Shown piece after piece: positions 16,601 through 23,224 of a stretch of 23,224 bases of DNA. Source of the DNA: a virus; the IMG/VR virus record IMGVR_UViG_3300034403_000373, positions 1 to 23,224 of that record, one strand, 5' to 3'. Below the pieces are notes generated by a model. The model ran no database searches. It was not told the DNA's origin and saw only the letters and a program-made list of their open reading frames with translations. Numbering within the stretch: the first letter of the stretch is position 1; the number at the start of each line of letters is the position of its first letter. The position numbers and the translations under genes were made by a program.

Positions 16601-19509
16601 ATCTACGTGCAGTTGATCAGCGTATAAGAAGTCTGGAATATTATTCTACATTAAATCTTTTAGAAACTTCAACTAAAAATAAACAAATTTTTAGTGGTTC
16701 TTCTGGAGCAGATAGATATAAAAATGGGTTTTTTGTTGATCCTATGGGGTCGCATGTGAATAGTGACACAAAAAATAAATATTATCGTGCGGCAATTGAT
16801 GTTAATAGGGGAGTGATGCGACCCACATTTATCCGCAAAGATATTGCTTTAGAAAAAGATGTATCACTAACATCAACTGGTATCACTAAAACTGGAGATA
16901 TACTCACATTAGATTACACGCATGAAACTTTGTTCGAGCAGCCATATGCATCAAAATTGAGAAATCCTGTTCAAGAACTACTATTCAATTGGCGTGGTCA
17001 AGTGGAACTAGATCCGCCAGCGGATAATACTCCCGATATCACTCAAAATGAAGAAATTCAATTAGATTTTAGCGGATTTTACACAGCAATTGAAGAACTT
17101 GCTGAAGCTACTGGAGTAACTGGATCAACATCTTTTGGAACTTGGGGGGCATCAAGTGGTTGGGTTGGGAACTCGATGGACTTCGAACGGACTAACATTA
17201 CAACAACACTAGAATCAGTATCAGAAACAATTTCTTTAGGTAATACTATTGAAAGTATTTCTTCTAGGGCATATATGAGAGGTAGAGAAATTCGGATAAC
17301 TGGGGTTAGGATGAAACCTAATACACAACTTTATGCGTATTTTGATGACGAGAAAGTTTCTTCCTATTGTACTCCGACGGATTCAAGTTTCGCCGATACT
17401 GGTGTTGAGGGCGATCAATTAGAAACAGACGATACTGGAACAGTTTATGCAAAATTTAGAATTCCTGATGATGAAAATTTGAGATTTCGTGTTGGGGTCA
17501 GACGATTCGTATTGAATGACGTTGAAGACCCAATAGTTGAAAAAGATTTAATAACAACTTCTGCGCACGGAGATTTTCAATCGAATCCGCTTGATATTAC
17601 AATGCAAGGAACGGATATCAATTTACAAATTCCACAATTTTCATCAGCAACTGTAATTGAAACTAAAACGCTACATAAAGTTTCTGATGGAGATCGCTCT
17701 TGGTGGGATCCTATAGCCCAGACATTCTCAGTAAATATTTCGGGATCGAGCATAGATGGAATATATGTAACTAAAGTTGATTTGTATTTTGGTAAAAAAG
17801 ATGAAAAATTGCCTTTAACACTCCAACTTCGTAAAGTTGAAAATGGGTTTCCGACTGAAACTATTGTTCCGTATGGAATTAAGACGTTGACTCCATCAGA
17901 AATACAAATTTCGGATGACGCATCATTACCTACAACATTCATGTTTGACACTCCCGTATATTTAAAAAATACTACGGATTATGCATTTATTGTTGTTCCT
18001 GCCGGAAATTCAGACCAATACGCTCTATGGACAGCTGAGATGGGGGGCATGGACGTATTTCGTCCGGACACATTAATCAACAAACAGCCAGCATCTGGTG
18101 TTCTATTCTCATCATCAAACGATAAGACATGGAATCCAATTCAGAGCGAAGATATTAAATTTACGATACATCGTGCAGATTTTAGTTCTTCTGGCACAAT
18201 GTATGTTGAAAATTCTCCACAAGAATTTTTTAGTGTCGATAATCTTAGCGGTTCCCGTTTTCGTGTAGGTGAAACTTTAAGAGCAGAATCATTATTGACA
18301 TTCACTCACAGTCAAACTTTGAGTGTAGGGCAAGTTCTTCAATCTAAAGGGGCATATGATGGGGTTCCTATAACTAATGCCAATTTTGCTAATGGTACTA
18401 TTCGTCAAATTGTAAGTGATTCTGGTGGAACAGCAATAGTTAAAATTGATGCTATGGGATCTTTTCCGAAAACATCAGGAACCGATGATATCTATTCTCC
18501 TGGAACATCGGGGCAATTCGGAACAACTTCAGATTTCATTGCGAATACTGCCACTGGAATGGTTTCATTCTATGATGCGGATAATCAAAAATTGCATGTT
18601 GAGGATTCTACTGCATCCGTTGCAGCAAATAAGTATTTGTTTGCTAATGGGTGGGTTCGTGGATTGAAATCTGGCGCATATTGTAGAGTGACTTCAGTTG
18701 ACGATTTACAAATGAACCTTATAGTTCCTAAAATCCCTGAAATTTTACATGCAAAAACTAATATAGGATGGGCAATTAAGACTACATCTACATCAGGAGT
18801 TCAGTCCACGAAATGGGAATCGCTATCTCCTGGAGTAGAAAATAATTTTTATGATGCAGAGAAACAAGTATATTCAAGATCAAATGAATTATTATTTAAT
18901 GGGGGAAATCGGTCTGTTCAAATTAGAGCTAACTTCGAATCAAGTAAACCGCAGGTTTCCCCTGTAGTTGACTCAACTCGTATGAATGGGATTGTTATAG
19001 GAAATATAATCAATAACGATTCAACAAACGAAACTAATAATTATGGAAATGCTAAAGTTAGATATATTAGTAGAAGAATAGAATTAGCTGATGGTCAGGA
19101 TGCAGAAGATATAATGGTTTATTTGAATGCATTTAAACCTCATGGAACCGATATTAAAGTTTATGCTAAAATACTAAATGCGGAAGATACGGATTTTGAA
19201 TCTAAAGACTTCACTTTACTTAAACAGAATACTGCGTTAAGTAGATTTTCTGAAGGATTTGATGGGTCGGATATAAGAGAGTTTGAATATACTTTTGAAT
19301 CTGATGATGCATCAGGGTTTTTAAATTCAAATGATAATAATCAAGCTAAACTAAATAATGATAATAGCGGAATTGTCGCCTATCGATCCAGTGAGGGTTC
19401 AATATTTAATGGGTATAAAACGTTTTCTATTAAGATTGTCACTACCTCACAAAGCACTGCACTTGTTCCGTTAATTGACGATTTGCGAGTAATAGCATTA
19501 CAAAAATAA
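13660..19509 (+). CDS. Giant DUF4815-type virion structural protein (1949 aa)
   Basis: The N-terminus 'NLNQSPYFDDFDVDKNYHRV' followed by 'LFRPGYAVQARELTQLQTIL' (about 6-45) is the start I know from DUF4815-containing structural proteins of marine myoviruses. A second landmark is 'RRYTMKDLRAVDQRIRSLEY' (about 975-994), a coiled segment. A third is 'WWDPIAQTFSVN' (1348-1359), followed by 'VTKVDLYFGKKDEKLPLTLQ'. Near the C-terminus is 'LADGQDAEDIMVYLNAFKPH'. Residues about 587-640 hold a 'GTVTCSGTAVSGSGTDF' beta module. It lies where T4 has genes 9 to 11, between gp8 and the fibre, so a role in the outer baseplate or as fibre anchor is inferred, not shown. AGGAAAT overlapping the gp8 stop is the ribosome site. 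No signal peptide or enzyme motif is seen. Confidence 0.85.
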   Translation: MAIETNLNQSPYFDDFDVDKNYHRVLFRPGYAVQARELTQLQTILQNQVEKFANEVMVDGTIVTGGGLITDNTNYVKMRDKDANNRVVLLGDFYSQGKIANVTITGITSGINAKLVAVKEGSESTGGNYLTAYCHYTDSGLDKQTKSFSDNEELDFKWSSGGSHKFFANSIATNATGKALKVNIEDGVIYHKGNFISMPAQSAIVGRYTTTPDAFIGLTTEETLVDSNQDSSLLDNASGATNYAAPGASRLRLQPKLTVHPYGFANTSSYFTVATVENGSIVQKNTDTIYSDVGNYVAERLYDTNGNFVVDPFNIRIREHLKIEGSLGRFVASEGGSTDKLICEVERGAGYVNGNKITLQAPRFLEFDKAANTIQKDSVVVGQSFGNYIKVNEVCGTWDIDNHGSITLYDSAAQALTNVNYSVQAVSGSASAIGTAKIRGFQWDSGIAGTPTAVYRLYLFDIKMDEEKSFSSVKGVHRTDSFADIVLENNIAKLNESSLSRLVFGLGQRAAKSLTSSDNTHSTSWVYRRSEDTTFDVSGLSTISLTSPHTGGSETPWNTGNTITDVSESRNYIVVAKEDVTTAGMSGTVTCSGTAVSGSGTDFQSQYQVGDLIKIGTAAAVRIVSISSATLMAVSSSVTQGSATTHKKHFPKGYIFDLSENGTIISSGTPATVEIDLQQHTFASSFASTVYFNVNRTSSRHVGKVVHKNKFVHINTSSHTTAGAVGPWSLGITDAYKINAVYLGPTTSVSDSSTNVTNQFELISGQTDDLYDISYLALKADSDLDVTSKGIMVEFSYFTRDTSQGIGFFSVDSYPTSNTTPIESDRIEWYEIPVFRSPTSGVTYDLRDHIDFRPTRLSTVTPAATGTVALAPTNPSITSDMDTSDASYYPTPDENFVCDSKFYLPRRDRVIITKGGTFQVSRGVPDLNPKTPNEISESMTLGILDIPPFPSLSPYLSKAVGRKDYSVNLSLENNRRYTMKDLRAVDQRIRSLEYYSTLNLLETSTKNKQIFSGSSGADRYKNGFFVDPMGSHVNSDTKNKYYRAAIDVNRGVMRPTFIRKDIALEKDVSLTSTGITKTGDILTLDYTHETLFEQPYASKLRNPVQELLFNWRGQVELDPPADNTPDITQNEEIQLDFSGFYTAIEELAEATGVTGSTSFGTWGASSGWVGNSMDFERTNITTTLESVSETISLGNTIESISSRAYMRGREIRITGVRMKPNTQLYAYFDDEKVSSYCTPTDSSFADTGVEGDQLETDDTGTVYAKFRIPDDENLRFRVGVRRFVLNDVEDPIVEKDLITTSAHGDFQSNPLDITMQGTDINLQIPQFSSATVIETKTLHKVSDGDRSWWDPIAQTFSVNISGSSIDGIYVTKVDLYFGKKDEKLPLTLQLRKVENGFPTETIVPYGIKTLTPSEIQISDDASLPTTFMFDTPVYLKNTTDYAFIVVPAGNSDQYALWTAEMGGMDVFRPDTLINKQPASGVLFSSSNDKTWNPIQSEDIKFTIHRADFSSSGTMYVENSPQEFFSVDNLSGSRFRVGETLRAESLLTFTHSQTLSVGQVLQSKGAYDGVPITNANFANGTIRQIVSDSGGTAIVKIDAMGSFPKTSGTDDIYSPGTSGQFGTTSDFIANTATGMVSFYDADNQKLHVEDSTASVAANKYLFANGWVRGLKSGAYCRVTSVDDLQMNLIVPKIPEILHAKTNIGWAIKTTSTSGVQSTKWESLSPGVENNFYDAEKQVYSRSNELLFNGGNRSVQIRANFESSKPQVSPVVDSTRMNGIVIGNIINNDSTNETNNYGNAKVRYISRRIELADGQDAEDIMVYLNAFKPHGTDIKVYAKILNAEDTDFESKDFTLLKQNTALSRFSEGFDGSDIREFEYTFESDDASGFLNSNDNNQAKLNNDNSGIVAYRSSEGSIFNGYKTFSIKIVTTSQSTALVPLIDDLRVIALQK

Positions 19510-19737
19510 ATGAAAACTGAAAACCATATAGCAAAAATAAAAGGTGACAGCACTTTAGTTAGGGACACTAATAGTAATGCAGTTTTGAGCACCGACATGA
19601 ATTCGCTTGAGAGTTATCGTGCTAGACGTAAAACACATGACGAAAGTCGGCAGGAATTTCAAACCTTAAAAGATGAAGTTTCGGAAATCAAAAAAATTCT
19701 TTTAGAAATAGTTAATAAAGATAACAGAGATAATTAA
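19510..19737 (+). CDS. Small conserved-looking coiled-coil protein (75 aa)
   Basis: The ATG directly follows the stop of the giant gene, and the stop directly precedes the fibre ATG, so it is coupled on both sides. The middle has 'LVRDTNSNAVLSTDMNSLES' then 'YRARRKTHDESRQEF'. The end (about 48-69) is a heptad-like helix 'LKDEVSEIKKILLEIV'. I have the impression that small proteins with an 'LVRD..S.AVL..D...L..Y...R' start recur beside structural genes of marine T4-like phages, with no assigned function. A fibre-assembly chaperone or a small virion trimerisation piece would fit but is inference. There is no ribosome site of note. Confidence 0.75.
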   Translation: MKTENHIAKIKGDSTLVRDTNSNAVLSTDMNSLESYRARRKTHDESRQEFQTLKDEVSEIKKILLEIVNKDNRDN

Positions 19738-22700
19738 ATGACTGTACAAATATCAAACACAGACTTGAACCATAGCTTTAACGTGTGGAGACTCAATACT
19801 AATTATATTTCAACTGTTATCAGTAACAATGCTGTGACGGTTTGGTCAGCAGGAGATGCTGACAGGGGAGGTCTGGCTACAGGGAACGGTCACGTTTATG
19901 GAACATTCTCCGCTAATGAATTTAGGACATCATCGCTGAATGGCGGAAATACTATAAATGGCGGAAGTCTTACTATTTCAAGCAATACTGTAATTGATGC
20001 TAATGACTTAGAAATTAGCGCAAATACCTCAATTTCAGGTAACTTGATCATATCAACAACCGGAGAGGAAGTATTTGATGTTGGTGATGTAAGTCGACTC
20101 AGAATAAGTGGCGGTGGACTAGGTCAATATTTAAGAAGAGTTGGAACAAATAATTTAGATTTTGAGCCGTTAACTTTACGTCAAATTTCAGATTTAAGTA
20201 CAAATTCTGCCCCAATTATTCTTTCTGGAGCAAACACCACCTATAGCCCATATGGAAATTCGCCAGATTTGATGTTCAGTTCTGGAAGCGATAAAATTAA
20301 ATTATTTTTAGAGAAAGGTTCTTCAAGCTCAGATTTACATTTAAAATTGACAGATAATGCAGGTAATTCCAAATTATCCGTTATCGATAGTGGCGGAAAT
20401 AGAGTCGCATATATAGATTCTGATGGCAAATTATACGCTACTGATTCTCAATTAAATAGCCTTACTGCGAACGGTCACATTACGCCTGGAACAGATGATA
20501 CTTATGATTTGGGAAGTAGCACCCATGAGTGGAAAGATTTATATATTGATGGTGTTGCGCAAATAGACGAATTAAACATCGCAACTGGGGCATCTCAGGG
20601 GGTGAGTAGTTCTTTAATACCTAAAACTGACGCTCTAGGAAATTTGGGATCATCTGCAAGAAAATGGGGTAAAGTTTGGTCTGATGAAGTTAATGGTGGA
20701 TCTGGGGTGTTTAGTTCCATCGGCATTTCCGGAAATCTTGTTGCTAACGGCAACGTCACTTTAGGTAATGCCGACACTGATACGATAACACCTAAAGGTA
20801 AGTTCGCTAACATTGCAGTCACTGGAACTTCATCGTTCAATGGCAACGTCAATTTGGGCAACGCTGATACTGATACGATAACACCTAAAGGTAAGTTCGC
20901 TAACATTGCAGTCACTGGAACTTCATCGTTCAATGGTGATGTCAATTTGGGAAATGCCGACAGTGATACAATAACTCCTAAAGGTAAGTTTGCTAATATA
21001 GCAGTTACAGGCGTATCCTCGTTTAATGGAACAACTAATATTAATGGGTCGTTAATAGCTAACGATTCTGCCACATTTAATGGAAATATTACATTAGGCA
21101 ATGCCGACACCGACACAATAACTCCTAAAGGCAAGTTCGCCAATATCGCAGTCACTGGAACTTCATCGTTCAATGGTAATGTCAATTTAGGCAACGCTGA
21201 TACTGATACAATAACTCCTAAAGGCAAGTTTGCTAATATAGCAGTTACTGGGGTATCGTCATTCAATGGAACAACTAACATTAATGGATCGTTAATATCT
21301 AACGATTCCGCCACATTTAATGGTAATGTCAATTTAGGTGACACCGATACTGATACAATAACTCCTAAAGGTAAGTTTGCTAATATAGCAGTCACAGGCG
21401 TATCCTCGTTTAATGGAACGACTAATATTAATGGATCGCTATTAGCTAACAAGCAAGCAACATTTGCTAATACCGTATTAATTAAAGGTATAGCAACTTT
21501 CAACGAGCCAGTGTACCTTTCTGGCAATACTGTAATATCAGATCAATTAACTGTTTCAGGCAATACGTTTTTTACAGGTGACCTTGATTTAGGTAATGCG
21601 TCTACCGGCACAATAGCTATTAATGGTGAAATAAATTCAAATATTATACCTAAAAAAGACCTTAACTCTGCAAACACCACTCCAAATTTAGGAGCAAGTT
21701 CTAGTAGATGGAAGAATACTTATGCAAATAATATACTTGTGCATAGTATTACAGTGGACAAGGAACACATTGGGACTGACGCAAATAACGATCCTATCTA
21801 TAAAAGTGGCACTGGCGATGTCACCATTAAGGGCGACATAACAGTAGAAGGCACCACTACATTTAGTGGCGGAACCCAAACTTCGACAGATACTATAATC
21901 GGCACTTTAGAGGTTACGGGAGAATCCGAGCTTAAAGGGGATACCAAAATAGGTGATGCGACAACTGACTCGGTTGAAATAACTGCTTCATTAAAAGGTA
22001 GTGTGGTCCCAGACAGTGATGTAAATAATACTTCAAATTTAGGAAGTTCTGGGTCCCCATTTGCCCATATATATTCGGACAATATAACATTAGGATCTAC
22101 AACGGCTTTAAAGGGCAAAGTCACTGATGGGACTAATACACTATTCGGGTCTAATGGAAAACTTCACGCCAATAATACTATATCCGATAATACAATAACG
22201 AACGGAATGTTGGCTAATAGTCATTTGACTTTCGTTGAGGGCGACCCAGATGCAACTACATTAGGGAACACAACTTCACAATCGATCGGCAGCTCAATTG
22301 GATTATATTCCGGAACTGGGGTTGATATTGCTGTCGACTCATCAAAAATTGTTATTGCGGGAACTGATGCAACTACCTCAGCCAAAGGGGTTGCGAAGTT
22401 TAATAGCACCAGATTCAATGTTACGTCTGGCGATGTCGATTTAAAAACTATAAGTGGATTAACTGCGAATTCATATGGTAGCGGAACTTCAATTCCAAGC
22501 ATTACAGTTGATAATAAAGGTAGAATAACAGCTATATCTACGACTGCAGTAACTGAAGTTTCTGATACAACATTATCCTCAAATTCTTCTGCAAAAGGTA
22601 TATCAGAATTTGATTATGATGACTTTAGGGTTACATCTGGTAAAGTATCTCTAGCTGATAGTTCTGATGGTGCGGTTCTTGCTATCGGCGGAACAGCTAA

Positions 22701-23224
22701 TGAAGTTAATGTTGCAAGAACAAATGGAACTGTTACAGTTGGACTACCCGACGACGTTACAGTTAGCGGACAACTGAATGTAAGTGAGAATATTGTTTGT
22801 AGCGGGAACCTCATAGTTCAAGGAACCACTACTACAATTGAGGCAGAAACTATAAAATTGGATGACAATCTTATAACACTTAATAGTAATGCGACTGGAT
22901 CTCCAACGGAAAATGGTGGAATAGAAATTGAAAGAGGATCTTCGACTAATGTTAGATTTGTCTGGGATGAAACTAATGATGAATGGACCTCAGTAGGTAG
23001 AAACGCAGCTGATGATGCTGATATAGTAGGAACTATTAATTCTACTCTTAAAAGTGGGGATTTAACAGTATCTGGGGTTTCTAAATTTGATAACATTAAA
23101 ATTGATGGTAATACAATATCATCTACAGACACTAACGGGAATATTAATTTAACGTCTAATGGAACTGGTAGCGTAATTGGTGACTTAACTGGCAATGTGA
23201 CTGGTGACTTAACTGGCAACGTAA
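19738..23224 (+). CDS. Repetitive tail-fibre protein (3' end beyond window)
   Basis: An ATG right after the 75-aa gene opens a frame of 1162 codons with no stop before the window edge. The product is rich in Asn, Thr, Gly and Ser. It contains 'NLGSS...W' modules at about residues 247, 293, 635 and 755, and a six-unit repeat at 343-581. Further on is 'AETIKLDDNLITLNSN' with 'TENGGIEIERGSSTNVRFVW' near 1040-1080, and 'GDLTGNVT' repeats begin at 1148. These modules are known from long tail fibres of marine T4-like phages, where they build beta-rich trimeric shafts and the distal end binds the host. The end, possibly an intramolecular chaperone domain, is not in view. Several long open frames on the opposite strand are artefacts of the repeats. 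The ribosome site is weak, so coupling is likely. Confidence 0.9.
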   Translation, partial: MTVQISNTDLNHSFNVWRLNTNYISTVISNNAVTVWSAGDADRGGLATGNGHVYGTFSANEFRTSSLNGGNTINGGSLTISSNTVIDANDLEISANTSISGNLIISTTGEEVFDVGDVSRLRISGGGLGQYLRRVGTNNLDFEPLTLRQISDLSTNSAPIILSGANTTYSPYGNSPDLMFSSGSDKIKLFLEKGSSSSDLHLKLTDNAGNSKLSVIDSGGNRVAYIDSDGKLYATDSQLNSLTANGHITPGTDDTYDLGSSTHEWKDLYIDGVAQIDELNIATGASQGVSSSLIPKTDALGNLGSSARKWGKVWSDEVNGGSGVFSSIGISGNLVANGNVTLGNADTDTITPKGKFANIAVTGTSSFNGNVNLGNADTDTITPKGKFANIAVTGTSSFNGDVNLGNADSDTITPKGKFANIAVTGVSSFNGTTNINGSLIANDSATFNGNITLGNADTDTITPKGKFANIAVTGTSSFNGNVNLGNADTDTITPKGKFANIAVTGVSSFNGTTNINGSLISNDSATFNGNVNLGDTDTDTITPKGKFANIAVTGVSSFNGTTNINGSLLANKQATFANTVLIKGIATFNEPVYLSGNTVISDQLTVSGNTFFTGDLDLGNASTGTIAINGEINSNIIPKKDLNSANTTPNLGASSSRWKNTYANNILVHSITVDKEHIGTDANNDPIYKSGTGDVTIKGDITVEGTTTFSGGTQTSTDTIIGTLEVTGESELKGDTKIGDATTDSVEITASLKGSVVPDSDVNNTSNLGSSGSPFAHIYSDNITLGSTTALKGKVTDGTNTLFGSNGKLHANNTISDNTITNGMLANSHLTFVEGDPDATTLGNTTSQSIGSSIGLYSGTGVDIAVDSSKIVIAGTDATTSAKGVAKFNSTRFNVTSGDVDLKTISGLTANSYGSGTSIPSITVDNKGRITAISTTAVTEVSDTTLSSNSSAKGISEFDYDDFRVTSGKVSLADSSDGAVLAIGGTANEVNVARTNGTVTVGLPDDVTVSGQLNVSENIVCSGNLIVQGTTTTIEAETIKLDDNLITLNSNATGSPTENGGIEIERGSSTNVRFVWDETNDEWTSVGRNAADDADIVGTINSTLKSGDLTVSGVSKFDNIKIDGNTISSTDTNGNINLTSNGTGSVIGDLTGNVTGDLTGNV
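20764..21480 (+). repeat. Six-unit tandem repeat in the fibre gene (93- and 147-bp units)
   Basis: Units start at 20764, 20857, 20950, 21097, 21190 and 21337. Units 1, 2 and 4 are 93 bp (31 codons). Units 3 and 5 are 147 bp, and unit 6 is 144 bp. The long form has 18 extra codons reading 'TTNINGSLIANDSATFNG'. All share 'DTITPKGKFANIAVTG..SFNG' with small changes. Units 1 and 2 are identical over 68 nt. Units 2+3 and 4+5 form two 240-bp composite copies. Confidence 0.95.
23179..23224 (+). repeat. Start of a 24-bp tandem repeat (GDLTGNVT) at the window edge
   Basis: GGTGACTTAACTGGCAATGT-GACT at 23179-23202 is followed by a second copy that runs off the window, differing at one third-codon base (AAT/AAC). 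Such DLTGNV runs often continue for many copies in phage fibres. How many follow here is unseen. Confidence 0.8.

Noticed and set aside
20595-21527. A 310-codon open frame on the minus strand with a strongly repeated protein
   Set aside because: It is the mirror of the tandem repeat in the fibre gene. The absence of stops comes from repeated codons such as GCT/ACT/AAT, and the sense frame is open far beyond it on both sides.
21688-23219. Several minus-strand open frames of 63 to 133 codons
   Set aside because: They lie wholly inside the fibre gene, have no ribosome sites or neighbours in phase, and read as Val/Pro/Ser-rich shadow translations.

Overview
The window is the baseplate and proximal tail-fibre module of a T4-like (contractile-tailed) bacteriophage. 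The genes read in the order gp48 - gp53 - gp27-like hub - small ORF - gp5-like hub/spike - PAAR tip - unknown 489-aa protein - gp25 - gp6 - gp7-like - gp8-like - giant DUF4815-type protein - 75-aa protein - repetitive tail fibre. A head-completion gene (gp4 type) starts at the left edge on the opposite strand. The DNA is AT-rich and almost fully coding. The large DUF4815-type protein, a gp5 without lysozyme, and fibre modules such as 'NLGSS...W' and 'LDDNLITLNSN' are of the kind found in marine T4-like phages (cyanophage/pelagiphage type). The host cannot be fixed from this window.

Region 1 (1-172): a divergent control region. Two perfect T4 late-promoter elements (TATAAATA) face each other as a 27-bp dyad. 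One drives gene 4 leftward and the other drives the baseplate operon rightward. Both are predicted to start at the same base pair.

Region 2 (173-6473): the tube cap and hub/spike operon. gp48 (or gp54) caps the tube, gp53 is a wedge protein, and the gp27-like protein and gp5 form the hub with its beta-helix needle. A PAAR protein sharpens the tip. The 489-aa protein after PAAR has no family I recognise and is the main functional unknown. The genes are packed with TAATG overlaps or gaps of about 10 nt.

Region 3 (6469-13649): a second late promoter overlaps the end of the 489-aa gene and is followed by a hairpin. It leads into the wedge genes gp25, gp6, gp7-like and gp8-like. The gp7-like and gp8-like proteins both carry insertions with a recurring GSGY-type beta motif.

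Region 4 (13660-23224): peripheral structures that stand where T4 has genes 9 to 12. These are a 1949-aa DUF4815-type protein, a 75-aa coiled-coil protein, and a tail fibre of at least 1162 codons that runs off the right edge. The fibre holds a six-unit tandem repeat of about 93 or 147 bp with a mosaic duplication history.

I saw no tRNA, CRISPR array, insertion sequence or integrase. Apart from positions 1-172 and 6474-6567, no intergenic stretch exceeds about 10 nt.
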